64,000 nt of DNA from Chryseobacterium sp. JM1 (lineage in GTDB: Bacteria; Bacteroidota; Bacteroidia; Flavobacteriales; Weeksellaceae): positions 186,001 through 250,000 of the forward strand of contig NZ_JPRN01000006.1 in assembly GCF_000737715.1 (NCBI RefSeq), read 5' to 3'. Shown in pieces: positions 35,918 through 45,389 of the stretch. How positions within the stretch are numbered: position 1 is the first letter of the stretch; the number at the start of each line of letters is the position of its first letter. Under the pieces are notes generated by a model, which saw only the letters and a list, made by a program, of their open reading frames with translations, had not been told where the DNA came from and ran no database searches. Made by a program: the position numbers and the translations under genes.

Positions 35918-37210
35918 TTGGAATTCTATCCGGACATCGAAAGATCAGACCTTCAGGACATCAAAAAGTTTCAGGAGCAAAAGCTTCAGGAGCTTCTCGT
36001 TTATCTTGAAAAAAACTCACCTTTTTATCAGAAACTGTTTCAGGAAAACGGAATCAGTATCTCGGATATTCAGACATTGGAAGACCTGCGGAAAATTCCC
36101 ACAACCACGAAAGATGATTTGCAGCAGCACAATCACGATTTTTTCTGTATTTCGCCGGATAAAATTGTAGACTACAGCACCACTTCAGGTACGTTGGGAG
36201 ATCCGGTTACATTCGGGCTTTCTGACAGCGATCTCGAAAGGCTGGCTTACAATGAAGCGATTTCCTTTGCCTGTGCAGGAATTCAGAAAGGAGATGTTGT
36301 ACAGATGATCACTACCATTGATAAAAGATTTATGGCCGGTCTGGCTTATTTTCTGGGACTGAGAAAAATGGGTGCCAGTGTGGTCAGAATGGGACCCGGT
36401 ATTCCCGAGCTGCAGTGGGATTCTATTTTCAGATACAAACCCAAATACCTGATTACCGTTCCGTCTTTTCTATTAAAGATGATTGATTATGCTGAAAAAC
36501 ATGGTGTAGATTATAAGAATTCCAGTGTCTATGGAGCCATTTGTATCGGTGAAAGCATCAAAAATCAGGATTTTACAGACAATATTCTTTCACAGAAAAT
36601 CAAAGAGAAATGGAACATCAAATTATTTTCCACTTACGCTTCCACAGAAATGAGTACAGCCTTCACGGAGTGTGAATTTCAAACCGGAGGACATCAACAT
36701 CCGGAACTGATTATCACAGAAATTCTTGATGATAATGAAAATCCTGTCGCGGAAGGAGAAAACGGCGAGCTTACGATCACTACTTTAGGTGTTGAAGCCA
36801 TTCCTTTATTACGTTTCAAGACGGGAGATGTTGTAAAAGCCCATTACGAACCTTGCCGTTGTGGAAGAAATACGATGAGGCTTGGTCCTGTTGTCGGAAG
36901 AAAACAGCAGATGATCAAATACAAAGGAACAACGCTGTATCCACCAGCAATGACTGATATTTTAAATGATTTCAATACGATTTTGTGCTATCAGATCGTT
37001 ATTCAGTCTAATGAAATCGGGCTGGATGAAATTATCATTAAACTAAGCACAGATCAGGATCAGGAAACCTTTGTGAATGAAGTTCGTGACCACTTCCGTG
37101 CAAAACTGAGAGTAAGTCCTAAAATTGAAATCATAGACTTCGATATTCTGTCCAAAACTGTTTTTAATCCGAACAGCAGAAAACCGATCACATTTATAGA
37201 TTTGAGATAA
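35918..37210 (+). CDS. PaaK-like (phenylacetate-CoA ligase family) adenylating enzyme
   Basis: The 430-residue ANL-superfamily enzyme has the phosphate-binding motif YSTTSGTLGDP (residues 86-96), the ATP motif around STYASTEMSTAFTE, and RFKTGDVV plus the cysteine pair of CRCGRNTMRLGPVVGRKQQM. It should activate an aromatic acid as acyl-AMP and pass it to CoA or ACP. The lyase 2 kb downstream makes coumarate, so coumarate activation for pigment synthesis is the likely job. The start is a TTG, because MEFYPDIE is the usual family opening and no nearby ATG fits. Confidence 0.85.
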   Translation: MEFYPDIERSDLQDIKKFQEQKLQELLVYLEKNSPFYQKLFQENGISISDIQTLEDLRKIPTTTKDDLQQHNHDFFCISPDKIVDYSTTSGTLGDPVTFGLSDSDLERLAYNEAISFACAGIQKGDVVQMITTIDKRFMAGLAYFLGLRKMGASVVRMGPGIPELQWDSIFRYKPKYLITVPSFLLKMIDYAEKHGVDYKNSSVYGAICIGESIKNQDFTDNILSQKIKEKWNIKLFSTYASTEMSTAFTECEFQTGGHQHPELIITEILDDNENPVAEGENGELTITTLGVEAIPLLRFKTGDVVKAHYEPCRCGRNTMRLGPVVGRKQQMIKYKGTTLYPPAMTDILNDFNTILCYQIVIQSNEIGLDEIIIKLSTDQDQETFVNEVRDHFRAKLRVSPKIEIIDFDILSKTVFNPNSRKPITFIDLR

Positions 37211-37253
37211 AAATCAAGTTTTTCAACTATTAAATTTAAAAAAAAAATAAACC

Positions 37254-37862
37254 ATGAAAAAATTATTATTGCTACTGTTTATGGCAGTGGCAACGACCAC
37301 TTTCGCACAGGAAAAATTCAGTATTGTCTCAGGAAATTTTCTTGCCTTAAAAGATCAAACAGAGGTAAATGTGGAACTGAAGTTTGAAAATGTATTATTT
37401 ATGAAAGAAAATATTACAGAAGCTCAATATCTTGAAAACAGGAAAAAACAGGTTCTTGAAAATCCTAAAAGAGGAGAAGAAGCATGGAAGAAATGGATTG
37501 ACGAGTGGGAACAATATAAAAAAGAGAATTACGCAGATTATCTGATAAAAGGATTAAACAAATCTTATAAGAATATTTCATTTAAAAAAGGTAGTTCTGC
37601 ACAATATACCTTATTGCTGGAAACAAAATGGATCTTCCCGGGCTGGCACGCAGGACTGACGGCAATGACTGCAGAAATAACCGGTAAGATAAAACTGGTG
37701 GAAACGGGTAATCCTTCAGTTGTCTTAGCCGAAGTAGAACTTAATAAGTTTGATAAATTTGTGAATAATAAAGAGTTCGTAATGGAATATGGGAGAATTG
37801 CTGCGGGTTATGAATCTGCCGGAAGGTATGTAGGAAGAGAAATAAAAAAAGCTTTAAGATAA
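37254..37862 (+). CDS. Secreted protein of unknown function
   Basis: The 202-residue protein has a signal peptide (LLLLLFMAVATTTFAQ). The mature part has a lysine-rich helical middle (WKKWIDEWEQYKKEN) and a segment ETKWIFPGWHAGLTA. The C-terminus YGRIAAGYESAGRYVGREIK resembles the ends of secreted proteins with a DUF4410-like fold. Function unknown. It follows the ligase by 43 nt and is closed by a strong terminator. Confidence 0.75.
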   Translation: MKKLLLLLFMAVATTTFAQEKFSIVSGNFLALKDQTEVNVELKFENVLFMKENITEAQYLENRKKQVLENPKRGEEAWKKWIDEWEQYKKENYADYLIKGLNKSYKNISFKKGSSAQYTLLLETKWIFPGWHAGLTAMTAEITGKIKLVETGNPSVVLAEVELNKFDKFVNNKEFVMEYGRIAAGYESAGRYVGREIKKALR

Positions 37863-37865
37863 AAT

Positions 37866-37897
37866 AAAACCGGTCTGAAATTCAGACCGGTTTTTTT
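37866..37897. terminator. Strong bidirectional terminator
   Basis: AAACCGGTCTGAA (37867-37879) pairs with TTCAGACCGGTTT (37881-37893), with T7 after it and an A-rich stretch before it. It separates the secreted protein gene from the converging flavoprotein gene. Confidence 0.9.
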
Positions 37898-39152
37898 ATG
37901 ATTGTTCCTGCTGTTGCTGTTTTTCAAGCTTAATCAGGTTCGCAAGATTTTTAATAACCGTATCGTGCTTTTTGACAAACGGATTGTCTTTATTCCAGAC
38001 ATAACCGGCTAATACTGCACAGATTTTCTTTTTAACATCAGGGTTTTCCGGTTGATGGAAAAATAATTCCTGAAGATTTCCTGTATACCATTCTTTTACA
38101 TACGTCGTAAATACATCTACGCCATAAAGAATATAGTCTGTGTATTCCGTCTGCCAGTCGATCTTCTCGCCGTTCAGCTGTCGTAAGGCCAGTTTCGCAG
38201 CAAGCATTCCTGATTCCGTAGCAAAAGCCATTCCCGATGAGAATACCGGATCAAGGAACTCAGAAGCATTTCCGGTAAGCGCATATCCGTCTCCGAATAA
38301 CTGTTTCACCGAACACGAATAATCTTTCAGATGTCTTGGTTCAAAAAGGAAATCTACACCTCCGAAACGTTTTACATAATAATCTGACAGAGAAATTGCT
38401 TTTCTTAAAGCTTCTGCAGTATCACCGTTTTCAGAAAGTTTGTCGATGTATTCCGTAGGACCTACAATCCCAACACTCGTATTTCCGTTGGAGAAAGGAA
38501 TCACCCAAAGCCATACTTCAGTTTCTATAATATCAAAAGAGATCAGTGTTCCCTCTTCACCTTCCTCTCTGTTACTATCTTCTACGTGGGCAAAAATAGC
38601 AGAATGGGGAGAAAGTTTGGAAGGTTTTTCAAGATCAAGAAGTCTAGGAAGCACTCTTCCGTATCCACTGGAATCGATGACGAATTTAGAATGAATCTCT
38701 TTCGTTTCACCATCCTTTGTTTTTACAGTCGTGATAGAGTCTGTACCGTTAAACTGGATATCAATGACTTCAGTTTCAAATTCAAGATCGATGCCTTTAT
38801 TGATCACTTCCTGGGCAAGAGTGTTATCAAAATCAGCTCTCGGAACCTGCCAGGTCCAGTCCCAGCCTTCTCCGAACTTATCACTGAAATCAAAAATGCA
38901 GACTTCATCGCCACGTAAAAAACGGGCGCCCAGTTTTTTTTCAAAGCCCATTTTATCCAAAGCAGGAAAAAGTCCGGCCTCGTCAAAATGATCCATTACT
39001 CTGGGAATTAGGCTTTCACCTACTACAAGTCTGGGGAATTTTGTCTTTTCGACCACTTTTACGTTGACATTGTTCTTCTTTAAGTATGAAGAAGATACGC
39101 ATCCGGAAGGCCCAGCCCCGATTACGAGAACATCAACAAATTCTTTGCTCAT
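37896..39152 (-). CDS. Flavin-dependent halogenase-like monooxygenase
   Basis: The 418-residue protein has an N-terminal FAD-binding GAGPSG motif (residues 12-17) and the segment RLVVGESLIP (41-50). The motif WLWVIP (residues 214-219) matches WxWxIP, which characterises FADH2-dependent halogenases. GFEKKLGARF (69-78) supplies lysines near the position of the halogenase catalytic Lys. It could chlorinate or hydroxylate the aromatic end of the pigment, or be a related reductase. It is divergent from the tyrosine ammonia-lyase gene and shares a control region with it. Confidence 0.8.
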   Translation of the reverse strand: MSKEFVDVLVIGAGPSGCVSSSYLKKNNVNVKVVEKTKFPRLVVGESLIPRVMDHFDEAGLFPALDKMGFEKKLGARFLRGDEVCIFDFSDKFGEGWDWTWQVPRADFDNTLAQEVINKGIDLEFETEVIDIQFNGTDSITTVKTKDGETKEIHSKFVIDSSGYGRVLPRLLDLEKPSKLSPHSAIFAHVEDSNREEGEEGTLISFDIIETEVWLWVIPFSNGNTSVGIVGPTEYIDKLSENGDTAEALRKAISLSDYYVKRFGGVDFLFEPRHLKDYSCSVKQLFGDGYALTGNASEFLDPVFSSGMAFATESGMLAAKLALRQLNGEKIDWQTEYTDYILYGVDVFTTYVKEWYTGNLQELFFHQPENPDVKKKICAVLAGYVWNKDNPFVKKHDTVIKNLANLIKLEKQQQQEQS

Positions 39153-39153
39153 C

Positions 39154-39224
39154 TTGATTTTTTATTTTAATAATAACTTCTATCTTTGCCGCAAAATTAG
39201 TGACAATTAATTAATATTTTACAA
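39154..39224. promoter_or_regulatory. Overlapping divergent promoters of lyase and flavoprotein genes
   Basis: Plus strand: TTG at 39154-39156 and TATCTTTG at 39181-39188 (24-bp spacing, slightly long). Minus strand: TAATTTTG (complement of 39192-39199) and TTG (complement of 39222-39224) with 22-bp spacing. Both -7 elements fit TANNTTTG exactly and are 3 bp apart back to back, so the two genes compete for or share polymerase. Confidence 0.62.
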
Positions 39225-39249
39225 AATTATCAACTATTACTTTTAATTG

Positions 39250-40773
39250 ATGAAAATAAATAGCTTTTTAGAACTGAAGGATTTTCAAAAAATTATCATT
39301 GAGAACGAAAAAATCGAACTGGACGAAACACTTTTGGATAGAGTGGAAACAAGTTTTCAGTTTTTAAAGGAATTTTCGCGAAACAAAGTAATATATGGTG
39401 TGAATACCGGATTCGGGCCTATGGCTCAGTTCAAAATCAGTGATGAGGACACACACCAGCTTCAGTATAACCTGATCAGAAGCCATTCTTCAGGAATCGG
39501 GAACCCGCTGCCTGCTCAGGAAGTAAAAGCCTGTATGCTGGCAAGACTCAATACCCTTTCACTTGGAAATTCAGGCGTTCATCAGTCTGTTGTTTATTTA
39601 CTTAAAGAATTGATAAACAGAGGCATTACGCCGTTGATCTTTGAGCATGGAGGAGTAGGCGCAAGTGGAGATTTGGTGCAGCTTGCCCATCTTGCTTTGG
39701 TACTGATAGGAGAAGGAGAAGTATATTATAATGGCGAAAGAAAAGCAACAAAAGATGTTTTTGAAGCAGAAGGATTAGAGCCGATCAAAGTAGAGATCCG
39801 TGAAGGACTTGCTTTGATGAACGGTACTTCCGTAATGTCTGGGATAGGAATCGTAAATGCTTATAAAGCGAATCAGCTGACCGATATTTCAATCAGACTT
39901 TCATGTGCGATCAATGAGATCGTTCAGGCGTATGATGACCACCTTTCGGAAGCTTTGAACGGGACGAAAAAACATTACGGTCAACAGAAAGTAGCCGAGA
40001 GAATGCGTGCCCATCTGGCTGACAGTAAACTGATCAGAAAAAGAGAAGATCACCTTTATACCCATTTTGAAGAGCAGGAAAAAGTATTTAAGGAAAAAGT
40101 TCAGGAGTACTATTCATTAAGATGTGTTCCGCAGATTTTAGGACCTGTTTTGGATACTTTGGAATATACTGAAAATGTTCTTGAGAATGAGATCAATTCA
40201 GCGAATGACAACCCGATTATCAATGTAGCGGACAAGCACGTTTATCACGGAGGAAATTTCCACGGAGATTATATTTCATTGGAAATGGACAAACTGAAAA
40301 TCGTTGTTACCAAGCTGACAATGCTGGCAGAAAGGCAGTTGAACTACCTTTTAAATGCAAAGATCAACGAAATCTTGCCTCCTTTTGTAAATTTAGGTAA
40401 ATTAGGGTTCAATTTCGGAATGCAGGGCGTTCAGTTTACGGCGACATCTACCACGGCGGAAAGCCAGATGTTGTCCAATTCAATGTATGTACACAGTATC
40501 CCTAATAATAATGATAATCAGGATATTGTAAGCATGGGAACCAATGCTGCAGTGATCTGCAGAAAGGTGATCGAGAATGCATTTGAGGTATTGGCCATTG
40601 AAGCGATTACCATCATTCAGGCTGTAGAATACCTAGGATTTCAAGATAAGGTTTCGTCTTCTACCAAAGAGCTGTATGACGAAATAAGAAAGATTATTCC
40701 CGCGTTCTCAGATGATATGGTGATGTATCCGTATCTGGAGGAAGTAAAGCAATATCTTAAAAATTTAAAATAA
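39250..40773 (+). CDS. Tyrosine ammonia-lyase (aromatic amino acid lyase)
   Basis: The 507-residue enzyme has the MIO-forming ASG triad (A138-S139-G140 in GGVGASGDLVQLAHLAL) and the catalytic Tyr in VIYGVNTGFGP. From memory it is strikingly close to the Flavobacterium johnsoniae tyrosine ammonia-lyase over its whole length, for example in LQYNLIRSHSSG and SIPNNNDNQDIVSMGTN. It should deaminate tyrosine to p-coumarate, the starter of flexirubin-type aryl polyenes. Ser78-His79 in the selectivity loop resemble histidine lyases, so a HutH call would be an easy misannotation. The ATG at 39250 is used; a TTG just before it is possible. Confidence 0.9.
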   Translation: MKINSFLELKDFQKIIIENEKIELDETLLDRVETSFQFLKEFSRNKVIYGVNTGFGPMAQFKISDEDTHQLQYNLIRSHSSGIGNPLPAQEVKACMLARLNTLSLGNSGVHQSVVYLLKELINRGITPLIFEHGGVGASGDLVQLAHLALVLIGEGEVYYNGERKATKDVFEAEGLEPIKVEIREGLALMNGTSVMSGIGIVNAYKANQLTDISIRLSCAINEIVQAYDDHLSEALNGTKKHYGQQKVAERMRAHLADSKLIRKREDHLYTHFEEQEKVFKEKVQEYYSLRCVPQILGPVLDTLEYTENVLENEINSANDNPIINVADKHVYHGGNFHGDYISLEMDKLKIVVTKLTMLAERQLNYLLNAKINEILPPFVNLGKLGFNFGMQGVQFTATSTTAESQMLSNSMYVHSIPNNNDNQDIVSMGTNAAVICRKVIENAFEVLAIEAITIIQAVEYLGFQDKVSSSTKELYDEIRKIIPAFSDDMVMYPYLEEVKQYLKNLK

Positions 40774-40776
40774 GAC

Positions 40777-41883
40777 ATGAAAAAAATACTGATTTTTTCA
40801 CTGATAGCTATAGGACAAATGCTTTTTGCCCAGGAATTAGCGTTGGTAAAGGAAAAATCAAAAATAGGATATATCGATAAATCAGGGAAATATATTATTG
40901 AACCGAGTTTCGATACCGCAAAAAGTTTTTCAGATGGTTTAGCCGCTGTAAAGATCAAACAGCTTTGGGGATTCATAGGAAAGGACGGTAAAATGGTTAT
41001 TGAGCCTTCTTTTACTAATATAAGAGAATTCCATGATGGAATTTGCGTCGTTGAAAAAGACGGAACATGGATGTACATCAACAAAAAAGGAGAAAAACTG
41101 ACGATGCCTTCTTCAGAAAAGCTGTATGACTTTAATGAAGGGCTCGCTTTTTTTAAGATTAATAATAAAATCGGGGCATTCAATACTGAAGGAAAAGTAA
41201 TTATCCGTGCGGAATATGAGGTGATTAAACCTTTTCAAAACGGTTTTGCAAGAGCTTCTGAAAACGGTAAATGGGGAATTGTCAGTACAAAAGGTGAAAT
41301 CATTGTTCCTTTTGAATATGACAATATTGGAGAATATTCGAACGGAATTACATGGGCACAGAAAGATAAATCATTTGGACTTGCTGACGGAAAAGACTTT
41401 AAAGTAATTGAAGGAGTTGATAAAATCTGGGATTTTGATAATCAGCCAATGACGTATGCAAAGAAAGATGGTAAAATCGGTTTTGTAGATAAAACAGGAA
41501 CATGGATTATTGAACCCCAGTTTGAAAAGGCCAGAAGCTTTAGCCAGAATCTGGCGCCGGTTTGTCTGGAAAATAAATGGGGCTATATTGATCCCACAGG
41601 AAATTTCGTGATAAAGCCTGAGTACAGTGATGCGGAAGTTTTCAGCAGCGACAATCTTGCTCCGGTAAGAGGAAAAGGTTGGGGATTTATCGATAATACA
41701 GGAAAAATAGTGATTCCCATGGGATACGAAATCTCTGCAAGTTTTGGCTTCGGAGAAAAAAATAAAGGATTTAATCAGGGTGTTTCCAGAGTGAAGAAAG
41801 GAGGGAAATGGGGATTCATCGATACATCTGGAAATCTACTTGGCGATAAATGGTTCTACAACGCAGAACTTTTTCAAAATTAA
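40777..41883 (+). CDS. WG-repeat protein, secreted
   Basis: The 368-residue protein has a signal peptide (FSLIAIGQMLFAQ). About eight to nine WG/FG beta repeats follow of the form KIGYIDKSGKYIIEPSFD and KWGFIDTSGN, spaced by about 40 residues. Such repeats form beta-propeller-like or solenoid folds that bind partners. It follows the lyase by 3 nt and precedes the ketoreductase by 18 nt, so it is inside the pigment operon. Its role there is unknown. Confidence 0.87.
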   Translation: MKKILIFSLIAIGQMLFAQELALVKEKSKIGYIDKSGKYIIEPSFDTAKSFSDGLAAVKIKQLWGFIGKDGKMVIEPSFTNIREFHDGICVVEKDGTWMYINKKGEKLTMPSSEKLYDFNEGLAFFKINNKIGAFNTEGKVIIRAEYEVIKPFQNGFARASENGKWGIVSTKGEIIVPFEYDNIGEYSNGITWAQKDKSFGLADGKDFKVIEGVDKIWDFDNQPMTYAKKDGKIGFVDKTGTWIIEPQFEKARSFSQNLAPVCLENKWGYIDPTGNFVIKPEYSDAEVFSSDNLAPVRGKGWGFIDNTGKIVIPMGYEISASFGFGEKNKGFNQGVSRVKKGGKWGFIDTSGNLLGDKWFYNAELFQN

Positions 41884-41901
41884 AAAAACTAACACTAAGA
41901 C

Positions 41902-42633
41902 ATGAAATGTGCAATCGTAACAGGCGGATCCAGAGGAATTGGAAGGGCAATCTGTCTAAAACTGGCAGAAGAAAAGAACTATCATATTTTAATTAATTAT
42001 ACTTCAAATGATACCGCAGCAAAGGAAACTTTAGCTAAAGTACAGGAATTGGGTGCTACAGGAGAGCTCCTTAAGTTTGATGTTGCCAATGCCGAAGAAA
42101 GCCTGAATGTTTTGACCCAATGGCAGGACAGCAATCCGGACGCCATCGTTGAGGTGATTGTGAACAACGCCGGGATTACAAGAGACGGATTATTCATGTG
42201 GATGCAGAGTGAAGACTGGAACAGTGTCATCAACACAAGTCTGAACGGCTTTTTCAACGTAACCAATTTCTTTATCCAGAAACTTCTCCGCAATAAATAC
42301 GGAAGAATCATCAATATGGTTTCCGTTTCCGGAGTAAAAGGAACAGCGGGACAGACCAATTATTCTGCAGCAAAAGGAGCTTTGGTAGGTGCTACAAAAG
42401 CTTTGGCTCAGGAAGTGGCTAAAAGAAATATCACGGTAAATGCCGTCGCTCCGGGATTCATCAGAACAGATATGACCCAGGACTTCAATGAAGACGAACT
42501 TAAAGCGATGATTCCGGCCAACAGATTTGGAGAAGCGGAAGAAGTAGCGGATCTGGTTGCGTTTTTAGCGTCAAGAAAGGCGTCATACATTACCGGTGAA
42601 ATCGTGAACATCAACGGAGGAATTTATTCTTAA
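41902..42633 (+). CDS. 3-oxoacyl-ACP reductase (FabG-like, SDR)
   Basis: The 243-residue short-chain dehydrogenase has the NADP-binding TGGSRGIG (residues 7-14), NNAG (about 89-92), and the catalytic Ser/Tyr/Lys in MVSVSGVKGTAGQTNYSAAK. The C-terminus SYITGEIVNINGGIYS is FabG-like. It should reduce the beta-keto group during polyene chain growth. It is followed by an inverted repeat and then a ketosynthase. Confidence 0.9.
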   Translation: MKCAIVTGGSRGIGRAICLKLAEEKNYHILINYTSNDTAAKETLAKVQELGATGELLKFDVANAEESLNVLTQWQDSNPDAIVEVIVNNAGITRDGLFMWMQSEDWNSVINTSLNGFFNVTNFFIQKLLRNKYGRIINMVSVSGVKGTAGQTNYSAAKGALVGATKALAQEVAKRNITVNAVAPGFIRTDMTQDFNEDELKAMIPANRFGEAEEVADLVAFLASRKASYITGEIVNINGGIYS

Positions 42634-42640
42634 CAATAAA

Positions 42641-42734
42641 AATAATGTAACAATATAACAATGTATCAGTGTGACAATGGTGATGTGACCTCAATATAAT
42701 TGTTACATTGTTAAACTGATACATTGTTAAATTA
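42641..42734. repeat. TGTAACAATG-type inverted repeat, copy A
   Basis: The left arm (42641-42680) contains AATGTAACAATATAACAATG and ATCAGT. The right arm (42696-42734) contains ATTGTTACATTGTTAAACTG and ATACATTGTT as the inverse. It lies between the FabG-like gene and a ketosynthase gene. Confidence 0.75.
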
Positions 42735-42743
42735 ATAGAAAAA

Positions 42744-43964
42744 ATGGAAAATAGGGTTGTAATTACCGGAATGGGAATTTATTCTTGCATCGGGACCTCT
42801 TTGGAAGAAGTCAAAGAATCCCTATATCAAGGAAAATCCGGTATTGCTTTAGTACAGGAAAGAAAAGAATTCGGATTCAGGTCTGGCCTTACTGGGGTAG
42901 TGCCGAAACCGGATCTTAAGAATCTTCTCAACAGACGCCAGCGTGTAAGCATGGGCGAGGAAAGTGAATATGCTTACCTTGCGACCAGCGATGCGCTAAA
43001 ACAGGCAGGCATAGACCAGGATTTCCTGGACAGCCATGAAGTAGGAATTCTGTACGGAAACGACAGTGTTTCTCAGGCAGTCGTAGAATCTATCGATATT
43101 GCCAGAGAAAAGAAAGATACAACATTGATGGGATCGGGAGCGATTTTTAAATCAATGAATTCTACAGTAACGATGAACCTTTCAACGATTTTTAAGCTGA
43201 AAGGAATCAATCTTACCATCAGTGCAGCGTGTGCAAGCGGCTCGCATTCTTTGGGACTGGCGCATATGATGATCAGCAATGGTTTTCAGGATATGATTGT
43301 CTGCGGAGGAGCTCAGGAAACGAACAAATATTCAATGGCAAGCTTTGACGGACTGGGCGTTTTTTCCGTGAGAGAAGACGAACCTACCAAAGCATCAAGA
43401 CCTTTTGATTCAGGAAGAGATGGACTGATCCCAAGCGGAGGAGCAGCCAGTCTTGTGGTGGAAAGTTTAGAATCTGCACAGCGAAGAGGGGCAACTATTC
43501 TTGCGGAAATCGTAGGATATGGTTTCTCATCAAACGGGGGGCATATTTCAACACCCAATGTGGATGGTCCGGCTTTAGCCATGCAAAGAGCGCTGAAACA
43601 ATCAGGATTAAAAGTTGAAGATATCGACTATATCAACGCTCATGCGACCTCTACACCTATTGGGGATGCCAATGAAGCCAAAGCGATTCACGAGATCTTC
43701 GGAAGCGAGATTCCGGTAAGTTCTACCAAGTCTATGACCGGTCATGAATGCTGGATGGCAGGGGCAAGTGAAGTCGTTTACTCCATTCTGATGATGCAGA
43801 ATGATTTCGTTGCACCAAACATCAATCTGGAAAACCCTGACGATGAGGCGAAAAAGATAAATTTGGTATCAAAAACGAAAACTCAAAAAATTGACGTATT
43901 TTTGTCGAATTCTTTCGGATTTGGGGGAACCAACTCTGCATTAATAGTTAAAAAATTTGATTAA
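42744..43964 (+). CDS. Beta-ketoacyl-ACP synthase (KAS I/II type)
   Basis: The 406-residue thiolase-fold enzyme has the complete Cys-His-His triad: C163 in SAACASGSH, His in INAHATSTPIGD and His in STKSMTGHECWMAGAS. The ACP and reductase neighbours place it in polyene chain elongation rather than housekeeping fatty-acid synthesis. It overlaps no gene, but the ACP start follows 4 nt after the stop. Confidence 0.93.
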   Translation: MENRVVITGMGIYSCIGTSLEEVKESLYQGKSGIALVQERKEFGFRSGLTGVVPKPDLKNLLNRRQRVSMGEESEYAYLATSDALKQAGIDQDFLDSHEVGILYGNDSVSQAVVESIDIAREKKDTTLMGSGAIFKSMNSTVTMNLSTIFKLKGINLTISAACASGSHSLGLAHMMISNGFQDMIVCGGAQETNKYSMASFDGLGVFSVREDEPTKASRPFDSGRDGLIPSGGAASLVVESLESAQRRGATILAEIVGYGFSSNGGHISTPNVDGPALAMQRALKQSGLKVEDIDYINAHATSTPIGDANEAKAIHEIFGSEIPVSSTKSMTGHECWMAGASEVVYSILMMQNDFVAPNINLENPDDEAKKINLVSKTKTQKIDVFLSNSFGFGGTNSALIVKKFD

Positions 43965-43968
43965 AAAC

Positions 43969-44223
43969 ATGGAAAGGGAAAAAATTGTTGACATCGTTAA
44001 TGATTTCTTAGTAAACGAATTTGAGGTAGACGGCGATGAGATCAGTAATGACGCCAACCTGAAAAAGACGCTTGGGCTGGATAGCCTGGACTATATCGAC
44101 ATGGTCGTAGTGATTGAATCTAATTTCGGAGTGAAATTAGGTGAGGCAGATTTTAAAAAAATGGTCACGTTTGATGATTTCTATACGACGATTGAGCAGA
44201 AGATTGCTGAAAAAAACGCATAA
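43969..44223 (+). CDS. Acyl carrier protein of the pigment locus (plus arm)
   Basis: The 84-residue protein has the phosphopantetheine attachment Ser in LGLDSLDYIDMVV (DSL motif, about Ser38). The ATG at 43969 gives the normal ACP start MEREKIV. It should carry the growing chain in the cytoplasm. It directly follows the ketosynthase and is followed by inverted repeat copy B. Confidence 0.92.
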   Translation: MEREKIVDIVNDFLVNEFEVDGDEISNDANLKKTLGLDSLDYIDMVVVIESNFGVKLGEADFKKMVTFDDFYTTIEQKIAEKNA

Positions 44224-44244
44224 ACTATCGATTGAACTTTACTC

Positions 44245-44340
44245 TTTAACAATATACCAATGTAATAGTGTAACAATGTACCAATGATGTAGAGATGCAG
44301 TAATAGCATTGTTACATTGGTACACTGTTATATTGATAAA
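44245..44340. repeat. TGTAACAATG-type inverted repeat, copy B
   Basis: The left arm (44245-44286) contains TAGTGTAACAATGTACCAATG. The right arm (44307-44340) contains CATTGTTACATTGGTACACT and GTTATATTG, its inverse. It lies between the ACP gene and the acyltransferase gene. Confidence 0.75.
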
Positions 44341-44348
44341 TTAGACTT

Positions 44349-45233
44349 ATGAACAAGTGGAAAGGTAAATCTAAAGGAACCATACTGGGATATAAAATAT
44401 TCGTCTGGTGTATTAGAAATATCGGGATCCGGAGTTCATATGTTGTGCTCTATTTCGTAGCGTCCTATTACTTTTTATTCTTAAAAAAGAGCAACCGCTA
44501 CATTCTTTATTATTTTCAGAAAAGACTCGATTACGGATACTGGAAATCCAAAGCCTCTGTATTCAAAAGCTATTTTACTTTTGGTAAGGTTTTGATTGAT
44601 AAAACCGCGATTTCTGCTGGTTTAAGAGAAAAATACACCTACGAATTCGATGGAATAGAAAATCTCAGAAACCTTTTGGCCGAAAAAAGAGGCGGAGTGC
44701 TTATCAGTGCCCACATCGGGAATTTTGAAATTGCAGAACATTTCTTTGCCGATATCGATTTCGACTGTCAGATCAACCTGGTGACTACAGATCAGGAAGT
44801 GACGGTGATCAAAGAATATCTCGAAAGCGTTGCCGTCAAACAGAGCAATATCAAATTCATCTACGTCAAAGAAGATATGTCGCATATTTTTGAGATCAAT
44901 AAGGCTTTGTCAGATAACGAATTGATCTGTTTCACCGGAGACCGCTATTTCGAAGGCTCAAAATTTCTTGAAGCTGATTTATTGGGAAAAAGTGCTAAAT
45001 TTCCTGCCGGTCCGTTCCTTATTGCTTCCCGTCTTGGTGTTCCCGTGGTCTATGTTTATGTGATGAAAGAAAAAAATCTTCATTACCACTTGTACGCAAG
45101 GGTTGCACAGAACATTAAAAACCGTGACTCTCAGGGACTTCTCAATTCTTACGTACAGAATCTGGAATCTATGATCAGAAAATATCCCCTTCAATGGTTC
45201 AATTATTTCGATTTTTGGGATGATATTGATTAA
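44349..45233 (+). CDS. LpxL/HtrB-like acyltransferase
   Basis: The 294-residue protein belongs to the lysophospholipid/lipid A acyltransferase superfamily. The catalytic H-x4-E motif is HIGNFE (H122, E127) and the second block FTGDRYFEGSKF follows about 85 residues later. One hydrophobic segment lies near residues 28-46, for the inner membrane. Similar enzymes occur in aryl polyene clusters, where they may move the polyene to a lipid or resorcinol acceptor. Housekeeping lipid A acylation is an alternative, but the position inside the locus argues for a pigment role. Confidence 0.86.
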   Translation: MNKWKGKSKGTILGYKIFVWCIRNIGIRSSYVVLYFVASYYFLFLKKSNRYILYYFQKRLDYGYWKSKASVFKSYFTFGKVLIDKTAISAGLREKYTYEFDGIENLRNLLAEKRGGVLISAHIGNFEIAEHFFADIDFDCQINLVTTDQEVTVIKEYLESVAVKQSNIKFIYVKEDMSHIFEINKALSDNELICFTGDRYFEGSKFLEADLLGKSAKFPAGPFLIASRLGVPVVYVYVMKEKNLHYHLYARVAQNIKNRDSQGLLNSYVQNLESMIRKYPLQWFNYFDFWDDID

Positions 45234-45389
45234 TTTTTCTAATTTTATCCCTGAAAACTAATTAATAAACTCAAATCGTTAAATAAATTCGGGAATTGGA
45301 TATTTGAACCTTTCATTTAGGTTTAAATATAATTTCTAAATCTCAGGATTTCTTAATTTTTGAAATAAAAACACACATCTTTTCTCCTT

